DNA of 64,000 nucleotides from Zingiber officinale (GCF_018446385.1 NC_055992.1:20430877-20494876), one strand, 5' to 3'; shown: positions 1-11,880, counted from the first letter of the stretch. Made by a program: numbers and translations. The notes: generated by a model not told the origin, from the sequence alone.

Positions 1-268
1 GATCGACCCACCAGGACTTTCCCTCGATCTTTGGTCCTCCAAAACTATCGAGCTTCTCTGCCAAATGTTGGGTCCTCTCGACCCACTTGGTCTTTCTTCC
101 TGGCTTCCATAATCTATTAAGTTTTTATTGCCTAGTCACAACTAGGGCTTTTCCAGTTGAGTAAACAACCTGCACACTCAGTCAACTTGTTAGATTACAA
201 CAAGACTTAACTTGAACCTTTGACAATATCAAAACTCAAGTTTGATTCTAGTGCTCCATGCACTAACA
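1..268 (-). repeat. Decayed Sirevirus-like LTR fragment
   Basis: The stretch repeats a degenerate phrase of the type 'gacccacttgg-actttcc' and ends in CACTAACA. It matches in style the LTR at 61078-62777 (same phrases, same 'ctttgacaatatcaaaact...gtgctcc...aaca' terminus also seen at 42200-42263). Orientation is inferred from that better preserved copy. It is cut by the window edge and holds no gene. Confidence 0.55.
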
Positions 269-310
269 ATATTATGCTAGAATAATCTTACCTAAGGATA
301 AAAAATTTGA

Positions 311-816
311 CAACAATTTAGGAAAGAACCCTAAGTAATTTAAACATATGCCTAGAAAAAGGAATATCCAAAGCAATCATGAAAAATCAAGGATAAATGT
401 CTTAGTGGTTGAAAATCAAGTTTCAAGGTTAAAACTTAATCAATTAAATACCCTTAAGAAAATAACAAATGAGATTAAAGGGCTCAAGAAGCAAAACCTA
501 TGTTTAGGTAGACAAGAGACATTTAGGGCAAGAAAGATTTGAGATACAAACTTAAGTCCAATGAAAATATGATTTCATATCATAGAGTTCCATATAACTA
601 TTAAAGTAATCCTAAGTCTATGAGTCAATTCAAAATTGTAAGGGAAGTCATCCCTAGAATTGACCTTAATGAGAAAATAATAACTAAGGCTTCTAAAAAT
701 CCTAAGAGAATCATTATGAAGATATCTAGGAAAATTATCTCTAGTGAGTATCTAGCACACCCAAAAAGTTTCAATAAATATTTGATTTCTAAGAATGTGA
801 TCTCTTCACACTAAAT
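311..816 (+). pseudogene. Decayed copia (Sirevirus-like) gag-region fragment
   Basis: Two short open stretches, 348-542 and 620-814, look like remnants of the segment that follows the gag coiled coil in Sireviruses. The first contains a basic, Leu-rich helix followed by 'GLKKQNLCLGRQETF', which resembles the family's 'GL-LG-QR' block. The second ends with 'SEYLAHPKSFNKYLISK', resembling the 'N-RG-N-YWVPK' block. This is recalled family resemblance, not an alignment. The pieces are in different frames with stops between them, so no protein is expected. It lies next to an LTR relic of opposite apparent orientation, so the two are probably separate fragments. Confidence 0.35.
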
Positions 817-851
817 AGGTATAAGGTATACCAATCCAAATTAGAAGGGTA

Positions 852-3117
852 GTTAACGACCCGCCTCCTACTAACTAGGCTGTGAGGCCGATTGTCACAT
901 TATGCTGTGCTAACTATTCCATGACCATCATTAAATCTAATTGCGGAAGCTGTACTAATTAAAATCTTGCTAAACTATTATCGTCTCTTTATACTATATG
1001 TGCTAAGGGGTGTCATCTAGAGTATACCTAGCATATACTACGTCCCCTATGGTCACGGAACTCAAATAAATATTTTCCAGCTGTTATCAGACCTCCCAAT
1101 CGATCCACAGATCGATTGGAATAGTCGGATCGATCCAGTGATCGATTCAACCGGCTACTGTATGCGGGACATAGGTTGGATCGATCCAGTGATCGATCCA
1201 GCACGCTACTATGCCCGGGACGATATTCTGGATCGATCGGCTGATCGATCCAGACTGGCCAATCGATCCAGTGATCGATCGCAGAGCCTTCTGTTCACGA
1301 CAGAAATTGCTGGATCGATCGGCTGATCGACCCAGAAGCCTACTGTTTGCGGAACAACTTGCCCAATCGATCAGCTGATCGATTCGAGTTTTTGATTTCG
1401 ACCAAGGGTCTGATTTCAGCACTTGTTCGTGCCAAAATCACCTATAACAATTCTAAACCAAATACAAAACATTCTAACATCACAAAATGGTGTTCTAAAC
1501 ATGACAGGATGCATGATTAACTAATTCATAACGTTTAAGATACTGAAGTGCAAAATATCGAAAAACTAAAAGTGCTAATGCTTAAAACAAGCTTGCTGAA
1601 GTTCCCTAGATCCTTATTCCAAGTTCCATCCACACACATCTTCATCGCATTGCCCTCCAGCCTCCGCTAGTCCATCTTTCCTTTACCTTTATCTGCAGTA
1701 TAAGGAAAAAGTATCTGTAAGCTTTCGCTTAGTAAGAAACCATCTACCTCACAAAAACATACAATCGATGCAAATCATGCTTTGAAAACATGCGATTTAA
1801 AACATGTACTGATTGAACTAAAACATGGCATGCTATCATACAATACATAGCAATCAAAAGCTAGTCATGGCATACTATCACCGAAAGCATGTGTAACATG
1901 AACTGAACATAGAGCTATCATACATAATCATAAGAGTGAGCTGAGCTGAAGCATGAATTGAGCTAGACTAAACTAAGCTAGTACTGAATTTAAGCTGTAT
2001 ATACAACTGATTTGTGAGAGTTTAAAAACTATACGTATAATAGATGAAAATATATAATCATGCTGCTAATGGGCCCGGCAACTGTACGTGCTATGCGCGC
2101 ATCCCTAACTAGACCCGGGTTTGCAAGTCCCGAATTTAGTAGGGCTACTAGGTTATCTGAACCTAGGGACGACTGTGGGAGCCCAACCCAATGGATATCT
2201 AATCCAGTACAGTGCCACTGAAAAGTAAAATACTGAACATAAGCTAATAAATTCTTGTCTTGCTTTTACTAGGTTGTCTAAACCTAGAACTAGGTTATCT
2301 AAACTTAGAGGCGACTGTGGGAGCCCACCCATTGGACATCTAGTCCTGTAAAAGCTGGAGCAAGACTAAATAGGCTATAAAATGCTTCTAATGCATTTAT
2401 CTCAGCTACTAAAATGCCTAAGTGGCATTTTTCTGTGCTAAACAATTTAATCGAACACTTGGTATGCGCTAATTCGCATCCTTTGTGTCGGTATTCTACA
2501 TATTACTAAACTAATACATAACAATCCACACGGAAGCTACTTATACTGCAGGTGAGGGGTTTCTTACCTCCTATTCGGATTTTCTTACGGTTCTAATCGC
2601 TAGATCTCCGGAGGAGACGATCCTTTCGACGATCTTCTCGCGTCTATGCGTTCCTCTCGCAGAGGGAAGCGTCCTCGTGTCGAAGTCGTCGCCGGAAGGT
2701 GCTCCTAGCCTAGGGGACGGAACCCTAGCCTTTGCTTGTGGTTGGCGCCGAGAGAAGAAGAGGAAGGGAGAGGGGTCGGCGGGATTAGGTTGAGGGGAAG
2801 AGAAGTCTCGTTAAAAATTATCTCCTCACTGATTAATTCCCTATTTATATCAAGTGGGTATTCGACCCTACTTAAACTTAAATATAAATGTTTCCCTTTC
2901 CTTTCAGCACGGCCCTGCTGGATTCACTTGGTTACCATGGTTCACCATAAGTCATAGGACCCAATAGATCTAGGGTTCAATTCCCGCGTAGGCTATTTTA
3001 CAGTCCTATTTATTTTTGCTACTTTCGCTACTCTAAAAATTCTGTAAAAATATCCTAAAATTCTAGAAAAATCATAGAATATTTATAAAATAGTTTTGAG
3101 AATTTTCGGGCGTTACA
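852..3117 (-). repeat. 3' LTR of the minus-strand Tekay-type element
   Basis: This 2266-bp copy pairs with 8057-10353. It contains the palindromic GATCGATC array (1095-1390), an A+T-rich middle, and a GC-richer block at 2590-2790 with several ATG-free G/A runs. It is 31 bp shorter than its partner because one array unit is missing. The short open frames inside (for example 1138-1326 and 2736-2957) recur in the partner LTR and are not genes. Confidence 0.9.
1095..1390. repeat. Palindromic (A/G)ATCGATC..GATCGAT(C/T) array in the 3' LTR
   Basis: About seven near-perfect palindromes of roughly 20 bp, such as GGATCGATCGGCTGATCGAT, are separated by 15-35 bp spacers. Several spacers contain the phrase 'ctgttc(g/a)cg'. 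Arms are ATCGATC and GATCGAT around a 2-4 bp core (CAGT, GGCT, CAGC). Direct inspection shows the same array in the 5' LTR and in an unrelated copia-type LTR at 61580-61915. Confidence 0.85.
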
Positions 3118-3131
3118 ATTCCCCATACCTT
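3118..3131 (-). other. Polypurine tract next to 3' LTR
   Basis: On the minus strand AAGGTATGGGGAAT lies directly before the TGTAACG start of the 3' LTR. Position and purine content fit the plus-strand primer of a Ty3/gypsy element. Confidence 0.7.
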
Positions 3132-3152
3132 ATAAAAAGTGCATCCTCGAAC

Positions 3153-3930
3153 TTAGAATAACTCGGGGTACTTCTGTCTCATACTGGCTTCTGTCTCCCA
3201 AGTTGCCTCTTCTGCTGTGTGGTTTTGCCAAATGACCTTCACTAATGGTACTTCCTTATTCCGCAATTTCTTAACTGCCCGATCTACTATCTGAGTAGGC
3301 CGACTGTCATAGCTGAGGTCTTCGCAGACTTGTACCAGCTGGGGCTCAATCACCTGCGTGGCATCTGGCATATGCTTCTTCAGCATAGAGACATGAAATA
3401 CATTGTGGACAGCTGACATTTCCTGAGGTAGCTCTAGCTCATACGCTACTTTGCCCACTCTTCTAGTGATAAGGTATGGTCCCACATATGTGGGACTTAG
3501 TTTGCCCTTCTTCCCAAAACGCATTACCCCCTTCATGGGAGCTATTCTGAGGAACACTGAATCCCCAACTGAAAACTCTAAGGGTCTGCGCCGTGTATCA
3601 GAGCCATCTCTATCCTCTGGCGGATCTGTTATATAGTGGTATCCGCCACTAGATCTGTCTGAAGTTCTAGTTCCTTCGTTCACCACTCTCATACCAGAGA
3701 TTGGAGATCTACACCTCGCCCATAGAGAGCCTAGTAAGGTGCCATACCGATAGTGGCTGATAGCTGTTGTTGTATGCAAATTCGCTAGACTCGGATACTT
3801 GCACCAACTTCCTTTGAAATCTAGGGCACATGCTGGAGCATATCTTCAAGTACTGATTTACTCGCTCGTCGACCATCCATGCGAGGATGGAAGGTGTCTT
3901 GAACTTTAGCCGTGCCCAGTCGTGGTACAC
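3153..3930 (-). pseudogene. Integrase C-terminus and chromo-like tail (broken)
   Basis: This is the end of the polyprotein. The open stretch 3153-3779 contains the basic 'RRRPLEFSVGDSVFLRIAPMKG' block, then 'VHNVFHVSMLKKHMPD', and finishes with 'PLVKVIWQNHTAEEATWE', the chromodomain-like ending typical of Tekay/Del chromoviruses. The preceding part of the integrase core (3709-3930, with 'EFAYNNSYQ') is in another frame, and sequence between the two appears deleted or scrambled compared with the plus-strand element at 27462-28757. No functional integrase can be made. The chromo-like tail is known in the family to help target insertion to heterochromatin. Confidence 0.8.
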
Positions 3931-4679
3931 TCCCAGAAGTGTGATGTGAATCTGCTGTCCCTGTCTGAAATAATGGTTCGTGGGACTCCATGTAGTCTAA
4001 CGATCTCCTTGAGATATAACTGTGCTAGCTGTTCCATGGAGTAGGATATCCTGATAGCTAAGAAGTGGGCTGATTTAGTCAACCTGTCGACTATTACCCA
4101 GATGGTATCAAAACCATTCGTGGTTCTGGGTAATTCCACTATGAAATCCATAGAAATGTCTTCCCACTTCCATTCTGGAATCTGTATGGGCTGCAAAACT
4201 CCTCCTGGTCTCTGATGTTCTGCCTTAACCCTCTGACAGGTTAGGCAGGTGCTGACATATCGTGCGATGTCTCTCTTCATCCCAGGCCACCAAAAACGCT
4301 TCTTCAAGTCCTGGTACATTTTGGTGGAGCCTGGATGCATCGCATAGGGAGTCTTGTGAGCCTCATCTAAAATCTTCCTTCTGAGTTCTTCCTGATCTGG
4401 AACACATAATCTGTCACCAAAGTACAACACCCCGCTAGCGGACACTCTGAATTCTCCACTTTCTGATTCTGCTAATTCTTGCTTGATTTTCTGAATTTCA
4501 GGATCCTGCTCCTGAGCTGTCTGGATGTCACCAAGCAAGGTAGACTCTAATGTCACAGTAGAGAGCTGTCCGACTATGAGTTCGAGATCGAAATCTGTGA
4601 TATCTTTCTGTAAGGGTGGTGACATGGCTGCTAGAGATAATAAGGTAGCACTGGACTTCCTGCTAAGTGCATCTGCCAC
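3906..4679 (-). pseudogene. Integrase zinc finger and catalytic core fragment
   Basis: The 257-residue stretch starts at the RNase H/integrase linker ('ADALSRKS'), continues with the HHCC zinc-finger region (H..H in '[14 protein letters not shown]', CC in 'CLTCQ'), and then the integrase core with the first catalytic Asp in '[10 protein letters not shown]' and the second in '[11 protein letters not shown]'. It then runs out of frame after 'FTSHFWE', so the third catalytic residue is lost from this reading frame. It is in the same frame as the RNase H segment upstream, separated by an in-frame stop. Confidence 0.85.
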
Positions 4680-4751
4680 CTTATTTGCTTTTCCTGGGTG
4701 ATAGAGGATGTCTATATCATAGTCTTTGACCAGCTCTAGCCACCTGCGCTG

Positions 4752-6191
4752 TCACATATTCAGATCCTTCTGAGTGAAGAAGTACTTCAGACTCTGATGA
4801 TCTGTATACACTCTGCACTGAGCTCCATACAAGTAATGTCTCCAAATTTTGAGAGCGAACATCACTGCTGCAAGCTCAAGGTCATGAGTAGAATAGTTCT
4901 TCTCATAATCCTTGAGTTGTCTGGAGGCGTAGGCGATTACCTTGCCATCTTGCATCAGCACTGCTCCTAGTCCCAACTTAGAGGCATCACTATAAATATC
5001 AAAGCTGTCTGTGTCCTCGGGTAGAGCTAGAATAGGTGCACTGGTCAGTCTTCTTTTCAGCTCGCTGAAACTATTCTCACAGTCCTCTATCCACTGAAAT
5101 TTTCTGTTCTTTCTGGTGAGAGCTGTCAGTGGGGAGGCTATCCTGGAGAAATTCTCTACGAATTTTCTGTAATAGCCTGCTAATCCCAGAAAGCTTCTGA
5201 TCTCACTAGCGTTCTTGGATCTTTTCCAGTTACTCACAGCTTCTATCTTACTGGGGTCTACCATGTTACCATCCTTTGAGATGACGTGACCCAGGAAGGA
5301 CACTTGATCTAACCAAAATTCACATTTTGTGAACTTGGCGTACAACTGGTTCTGCTGAAGGGTCTGCAGTACTATTTTCAGGTGCTCTGCGTGTTCTTCC
5401 TGAGTTCCTGAATAGATAAGAATGTCATCGATGAATACGATAACGAACTTATCTAAGTATAGAGAAAAGAATAAGGTGTCTTACCCTGAGAGCCTCTTAG
5501 GGATATTTAAAGATAAAAAAGAAACAACAAAGTTGTCCGACAACCTGAAGTGGATTTACTAAATTCCCCTTTTTCTGTTCATGAGGTCCATGAAAGTAGC
5601 TGGAGCATTTGTCACGCCGAAGGGCATGACTACGAACTCGTAATGTCCGTATCTAGTCCTGAATGTTGTCTTGGGTATATCCCCTTCTTTGACCTTCACC
5701 TGATGATAACATGATCTGAGGTCTATCTTCGAGAACACTGCTGCTCCCTTTAGCTGATCGAACAGATCATCTATTCTGGGAAGAGGATACCTATTCTTGA
5801 TCGTGACTTGGTTCAGTGCCCGGTAATCTATACACAGGCGCATGCTCCCGTCCTTCTTCTTCACGAACAGTACAGGCGCTCCCCATGGTGAGTGACTAGG
5901 GTATATGAAGCCCTTGTCAAGCAGCTCCTGTAGTTGCTCATGAAGTTCCTTCAGTTCTGCTGGAGCCATGCGGTAGGGCGCTTTGGAAATAGGATTTGTA
6001 CCGGGAATGAGCTCTATCTCAAATTCAATCTCCCTGTCTGGTGCTAAGCCTGATAACTCTTCAGGGAAGACTGCTGGGTAGTCACATACGACTCGGACCT
6101 CTGCTAGCTGTTGGTCCTTGTCCTGACTGGTACTGACTACATGTGCTAAAAATCCCGTACATCCTGAATCCATTAATCTCTGTGCCTTCAT
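4752..6191 (-). pseudogene. Reverse transcriptase and RNase H (broken)
   Basis: Two stretches in one frame, 5559-6191 and 4752-5345, carry RT motifs '[19 protein letters not shown]', '[11 protein letters not shown]' and '[15 protein letters not shown]', then after a gap the fingers-palm end '[10 protein letters not shown]' and RNase H ('[11 protein letters not shown]', '[16 protein letters not shown]', 'YTDHQSL'). The FIDD catalytic motif lies between them at about 5420-5450. An insertion of about 100 bp, roughly 5478-5575, separates the 'MDLMNR' block from it. The RNase H stretch ends at a TGA (4752-4754) exactly where the sister element encodes Arg in 'LRQRRW', so CGA to TGA is the likely change. 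Confidence 0.88.
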
Positions 6192-6242
6192 AGCTGAGAG
6201 AAATTTCTTGGGCTTTCTCCTTGGTTCTCCGACGAACTCGAA

Positions 6243-6812
6243 CTATGCTTCTGCTTCAGGTTGGAATACGACTTTTTGCTTACGGCACTCGATGGAGGAA
6301 CCGTATCTGATCAAGAAGTCCATTCCAAGGATGACATCGTAGTCAGTCATATTTAGCACTATCAGATCACAAAAGAGCCCTCTGTCTGCTATAATGACTG
6401 GCACTGCTCTGAGCCAGTGCGTGGATGCCATAATTTCTCCTGAAGGTAACGTTGTCAGAAACTGACTACTGAGTACCTCTGGAGGTCTTGCTAACTTCTC
6501 GGCAAATGCCCTGGATATATATGAATGGGTTGCCCCAGTATCGAATAAGACAGTTGTACTTTGCTGTAAAATACTAATCTGACCTGTAACAACTATCGAG
6601 GCATTTGCTACATCCTCTCTGGTCAGTGAGTAGATCCTCGCATTGGTTGTAGCTGGAGGGGCTTCTAATCTGCCCTGGCTTATGTGTGGACCATCTAAAG
6701 CGGCCTGCATCTGATGCAACTGGGTTGGCTTGGCTTCATACTGGATCGGCTGTGCTGAGGAAAGCTGGTCTTGTTCGAACACTGCTTGGCCATGTGCCCT
6801 TCTTGTTCGCAC
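6243..6812 (-). pseudogene. Retroviral-type aspartic protease region (broken)
   Basis: The stretch contains the aspartic protease active site 'LFDTGATHSYIS' and the flap/second-lobe block 'DYDVILGMDFLIRYG'. This enzyme cleaves the gag-pol polyprotein as a homodimer. It is in frame with RT but separated from it by a single TAG (6243-6245). Upstream it joins gag through a frameshift. Confidence 0.85.
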
Positions 6813-7869
6813 TCAAAGCATCCTCGTGTGCCCTTACGACAAATTCCAGGGTGGAATTTCCCACAAGTAGCACATTTGGGATAACTAGGCTGTTTACTAT
6901 CTGGTCCTCTTTTTGGGTAACTCCCTAGTTTGCGCTTGTTGCTAGAGTTCCCTTTCCAGTTAGAGCCATGGGAGCTGTGGCCCTGGTGTTTCTGAGTACC
7001 TGAGCCTCCTTGTCCCTTGGACTCTGAGAGAACTTGCTTCTGCTGTTTGATATTATTCTGGTAATGCTCGGTGGTCAGAGCACTGCTGACTAGTTCTTCA
7101 GTGGTTTGCGGCCTATGAACGCCACCATCCACGTTCATTGCTATTCCGGCCTCAGCATCTTGAGCATCAACCGAACTCTTTCTTTTTCTATGCTGACTAG
7201 TTCGGGGCATAGACGAGTCAATCTATGGAATTTCTTCACGGCTTCCTCAACTGATAGGTTGCCCTGACGAAACTCAGTGAACTCGTCATAGTGGCGGTTT
7301 GTAACCCGCATGTGAAAGAATTCCTCAAAGAACTCCTTCTCGAAGTCAGCCCAGGTCATCTGGTTTACTGGGCGCTTCGCTCTAATCCTCTCCCACCACA
7401 TGCGTGCATCTCCTGTCAGACAGAAGGAGGCGCACTTCACCTTCTCATGTTCTGGCCAGTCCAGAAGCTCCATCGTACTCTCCATTGTTTTGAACCAGGC
7501 TTGTGCATCCCATGGTTCACTGGTGCCTGAGAAGTTCTCGGGCTTGACTCTCTGCCACTGGATCAGATAGGCTTCCCTCTTTACCTCTGCTGCTGGGGCT
7601 ACTGGTGTTGTAGGCTGGACTGGTGGAACCTCTAAGACTACTGGCGTTGCTAAGTTCGGTTCTGGGGTGACTGTGGAGGTATTCTGCTGACTATCCTTCA
7701 AGGTGGCTATCTCCTGTTGCTGTTCAGCTAGCTGCTGCTGTAACTGAGCCACTAATGCTGTAAGGTCTAGGAGAGGCACTGAACTGCCTGCCTCATGCTG
7801 GGGCTCAGTAGCTAGTGTCCTTTTAGCTGGGCGTCCTCGTGCCATTCTAGAAACATAGAGGACATACAT
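6695..7869 (-). pseudogene. gag with CCHC zinc knuckle (frameshifted)
   Basis: The N-terminal frame, 7141-7869, starts probably at the Met of 'MARGRPAKR' (7845) and shows a Gln-rich coiled coil, a Pro/Val-rich linker and the retrotransposon gag core ('WWERIRAKRP', 'TWADFEKEFFEEFF', 'EFTEFRQG'). A frameshift near 7150-7210 moves to the second frame, 6695-7210, with the zinc knuckle CFECEQEGHMAKQC complete. Gag would form the particle and bind RNA. Confidence 0.85.
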
Positions 7870-8041
7870 AACTAATACAATCGTAATTGCATATCTATGG
7901 TTATCATGTTAGGTACTATCATAAATAAACTTGCTTCATTTATTTCTAACATGAAAACAGGAAACATAAATAAGGTGAGAGACGTTCTTACTTGGAAGCT
8001 GCAGGTTCAATGCTGATGTGTGTGTAGGAAGTATGGAAACT

Positions 8042-8053
8042 GCTCTGATACCA
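8042..8053 (-). other. Primer binding site (initiator Met-tRNA)
   Basis: On the minus strand TGGTATCAGAGC sits three bases inside the 5' LTR. This is the standard plant initiator-Met tRNA complement and fixes the element's orientation. The plus-strand element has the same site at 23301. Confidence 0.92.
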
Positions 8054-8056
8054 CTC

Positions 8057-10353
8057 TGTAATGACCCGCCTCCTACTAACTAGGCTGTGAGTCCGATCGT
8101 CACATTATGCTGTGCTAACTATTCCATGACCATCATTAAATCTAATTACGGAAGCTGTACTAATTAAAATCTTGCTAAACTATTATCGTCTCTTTATACT
8201 ATATGTGCTAAGGGGTGTCATCTAGAGTATACCTAGCATATACTACGTCCCCTATGGTCACGGAACTCAAATAAATATTTTCCAGCTGTTATCAGACCTC
8301 CCAATCGATCCACAGATCGATTGGAATAGTCGGATAGATCCAGTGATCGATTCAACTGGCTACTGTATGCGGGACATAGGTTGGATCGATCCAGTGATCG
8401 ATCCAGCACGCTACTGTGCCCGGGACGATATTCTGGATCGATCGGCTGATCGGTCCAGACTGGCCAATCGATCCAGTGATCGATCCCAGAGCCTTCTGTT
8501 CACGACAGAAATTGTTGGATCGATCGGCTGATCGACCCAGAAGCCTACTGTTCGCGGAACAATTTGCCCAATCGATCAGCTGATCGATTGGGAACCCTCG
8601 AATCGATCAGCTGATCGATTCGAGTTTCTGATTTCGACCAAGGGTTTGATTTCAGCACTTGTTCGTGCCAAAATCACCTATAACAATTCTAAACCAAATA
8701 CAAAACATTCTAACATCACAAAATGGTGTTCTAAACATGACAGGATGCATGATTAACTAATTCATAACGTTTAAGATACTGAAGTGCAAAATATCGAAAA
8801 ACTAAAAGTGCTAATGCTTAAAACAAGCTTGCTGAAGTTCCCTAGATCCTTATTCCAAGTTCCATCCACACACATCTTCATCGCATTGCCCTCCAGCCTC
8901 CGCTAGTCCATCTTTCCTTTACCTTTATCTGCAGTATAAGGAAAAAGTATCTGTAAGCTTTCGCTTAGTAAGAAACCATCTACCTCACAAAAACATACAA
9001 TCGATGCAAATCATGCTTTGAAAACATGCGATTTAAAACATGTACTGATTGAACTAAAACATGGCATGCTATCATACAATACATAGCAATCAAAAGCTAG
9101 TCATGGCATACTATCACCGAAAGCATGTGTAACATGAACTGAACATAGAGCTATCATACATAATCATAAGAGTGAGCTGAGCTGAAGCATGAACTGAGCT
9201 AGACTAAACTAAGCTAGTACTGAATTTAAGATGTATACACAACTGATTTGTGAGAGTTTAAAAACTATACGTATAATAGATGAAAATATATAATCATGTT
9301 GCTAATGGGCCCGACAACTGTACGTGTTATGCGCGCATCCCTAACTAGACCCGGGTTTGCAAGTCCCGAATTTAGTAGGGCTACTAGGTTATCTGAACCT
9401 AGGGACGACTGTGGGAGCCCAGCCCAATGGATATCTAATCCAGTACAGTGCCACTGAAAAGTAAAATACTGAACATAAGATAATAAATCCTTGTCTTGCT
9501 TTTACTAGGTTGTCTAAACCTAGAACTAGGTTATCTAAACCTAGAGGCGACTGTGGGAGCCCACCCATTGGACATCTAGTCCTGTAAAAGCTGGAGCAAG
9601 ACTAAATAGGCTATAAAATGCTTCTATTGCATTTATCTCAGCTACTAAAATGCCTAAGTGGTATTTTTCTATGCTAAACAATTTAATCGAACACTTGGTA
9701 TGCGCTAATTCGCATCCTTTGTGTCGGTATTCTACATATTACTAAACTAATACATAAAAATCCACACGGAAGATACTTATACTGCAGGTGAGGGGTTTCT
9801 TACCTCCTATTCGGATTTTCTTACGGTTCTAATCGCTAGATCTCCGGAGGAGACGATCCTTTCGACGATCTTCTCGCGTCTATGCGTTCCTCTCGCGGAG
9901 GGAAGCGTCCTCGTGTCGAAGTCGTCGCCGGAAGGTGCTCCTAGCCTAGGGGACGGAACCCTAGCCTTTGCTTGTGGTTAGCGCCGAGAGAAGAAGAGGA
10001 AGGGAGAGGGGTCGGCGGGATTAGGTTGAGGGGAAGAGAAGTCTCGTTAAAAATTATCTCCTCACTGATTAATTCCCTATTTATATCAAGTGGGTATTCA
10101 TCCCTACTTAAACTTAAATATAAATGTTTCCCTTTCCTTTCAGCACGGCCCTGCTGGGTTCACTTGGTTACCATAGTTCACCATAAGTCATAGGACCCAA
10201 TAGATCTCGGGTTCAATTCCCGCATAGGCTATTTTACGGTCCTATTTAATTTTGCTACTTTCGCTACTCTAAAAATTCTGTAAAAATATCCTAAAATTCC
10301 AGAAAAATCATAGAATATTTCTAAAATAGTTTTGAGAATTTTCGGGCATTACA
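8057..10353 (-). repeat. 5' LTR of the minus-strand Tekay-type element
   Basis: This 2297-bp copy runs from TGTAATGACC to GGGCATTACA, so its ends are inverted repeats of at least seven bases. It pairs with 852-3117 and keeps one more 31-bp unit of the palindromic array near 8580-8610. Confidence 0.92.
8298..8628. repeat. Palindromic GATCGATC array in the 5' LTR
   Basis: Eight palindromic units of the type described for the 3' LTR. The extra unit, compared with 1095-1390, is the 31-bp repeat formed by the last two CAGCTG-cored palindromes (about 8570-8630). Confidence 0.85.
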
Positions 10354-10870
10354 AATCCAACCATAGTGAAGTTGACATTTTAGAATATTTTTAAAGTATT
10401 GTAATATCTTGAAAATGAGAATTCAAATCTTATCATGGAAGATTTTTATAGTGTACCAATCAAAATTGAGTTCTTAAGTTGATCTTCTACCTCTAGCTTT
10501 TTCTAATATCTGATCAACCTTGACTTGCTAGGATTTTATGTTTCATGAAGTATCTAGTCAGTCGTGATCCACTTGAACTTTTTTCTTGTGCCAACTCTGT
10601 GTTAGAATTTTGATCACTAAGTATTTAGTCAATCATGACCCACTTAGACTTTCCATCTCGTCAAGTATTCGATCAACCTTAACCTAGTTGATTCTTCCTC
10701 AACCAACTAACATATTGTTTGATTGTTAAGTATCCAGTCAATCTTAACCTACTTGACGTCTCGATCAACTAACATTAATCAAACATTGAAACCCCATCTC
10801 AAGTCAACTCGAGCTTGGTCAACCTTGGTTAGGGGTGGATCGTATCAATATTTTTTTTCTTTTGGTGTTT
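10354..10870 (-). repeat. Decayed Sirevirus-like LTR edge
   Basis: The phrases 'agtcaatc(a/t)tgacccactt' and 'gatcaacct' recur between 10500 and 10830, ending with 'gatcgtatcaatatttttt...tggtgtttgacaata'. This is the same order as the junction at 62640-62810 (LTR end, purine tract, then the 'gatgtttgataata' phrase), but strongly mutated. No coding potential. Confidence 0.45.
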
Positions 10871-11880
10871 GACAATATGTTTAAGTTAGGCTAAACTATT
10901 AGCCCAACATCCTACTTTTCATGCCAAGGCATGGATGAAGATTTCTTAACTTGAATCCTTCAATCTACTCGGGTTTCCATCTTTTGTCAAAAATTTAGTC
11001 TTTTATCTTCTTGGACTTTACTTGCCTTGCATTTTATCTTCCTACTTGCATGAACTTTTTCTTGTCAAGAATCCAATCATCGATCTTCTTGGACTTTTCT
11101 TTCTTTTCATCTGGTCTTTCAACCTGCATAGACTTTTCTTGCACACTCATTACACAAGTGAGATCTCACTTCACTGCCTAAACTTAAATGCTATCAAACA
11201 TGAAAATTATATTTCCTGAGCATTATTACATCAACATTCTCATGTCTAAAGAATATAATTTGGCTTTCTAGAACAATGTAGTCTCTTCTTCAAACAATGT
11301 TTTATTCCATTTTATGAAGAGGTAGTGCTATAATCTAACTAGGAAAGGGTAGCATATTTTAGAAGTACTTTCTAAATGCCCTCAATAATGATTACTTGTT
11401 GATCTTCTCTTTATCTAGTTGAAGTTGTCATACACCTCTTCATTCCCCTTTCTATGGTGTTACATATAATTCGAAGAGGTTCACATCCAACTCATATCTT
11501 AATCTTCAAGCGTTCTTGAATAATGAGAGAACTTTTTCATGGATACTTGTCAAGCAACTATAAACTTAAAGGGAGGGATACTATTGAAGTTCCTAGTTAA
11601 GGGTGGATGTAATCATAGTAGTAAGTGATGATGGTTAGAGTGAACTCTAGAAACAAATATATGTACACACCTTTGAAAATAGGATTCCCTATTAGCATTC
11701 ACCATTGTGTTCAACTTGTGATATAAGCAAGGAATACCTTGAATCTAATCAATTGTACAAGTAAAAGAATGTCCTAAAGTGTCAACATCTAAAAACCACT
11801 AATATTAAGAACCTACTAAAAGGTAGATATGTATTGCTAAAATTGGAATGCCCACTTAGATTTGAAGTTTATGCAAACTC
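10871..11880. other. Intergenic, no gene seen
   Basis: A+T-rich sequence with only short chance open frames (such as 11022-11219). It probably belongs to the internal part of an old LTR element, because it begins with the phrase found just inside the Sirevirus LTR at 62800 ('ttaagttaggctaa'), but nothing codes. Confidence 0.5.

Larger units (their letters stand above)
852..10353 (-). mobile_element. Ty3/gypsy (Tekay-type chromovirus) LTR retrotransposon, minus strand
   Basis: The element is about 9.5 kb with long direct repeats at 852-3117 and 8057-10353. Reading on the minus strand the order is 5' LTR, primer site, gag, protease, RT, RNase H, integrase, chromo-like tail, polypurine tract, 3' LTR, which is the Ty3/gypsy order. 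The LTR pair looks about 1-2% diverged by eye, so the insertion is fairly young, yet the coding region carries stops and frameshifts. The right boundary is TG..CA-like (TGTAATG...CATTACA); the outer left end is mutated (GTTAACG). I see no clean 5-bp target duplication: AATCC follows the right end and occurs about 15 bp before the left end, which may mean the left junction was altered. Confidence 0.93.

Noticed and set aside
348..814. Two small host genes
   Set aside because: Short, Lys/Ile-rich, in different frames and similar to copia gag remnants.
1095..1390. Regularly spaced palindromes resembling a CRISPR array
   Set aside because: Plant nuclear DNA, variable spacing and units, located within LTRs; no cas genes.
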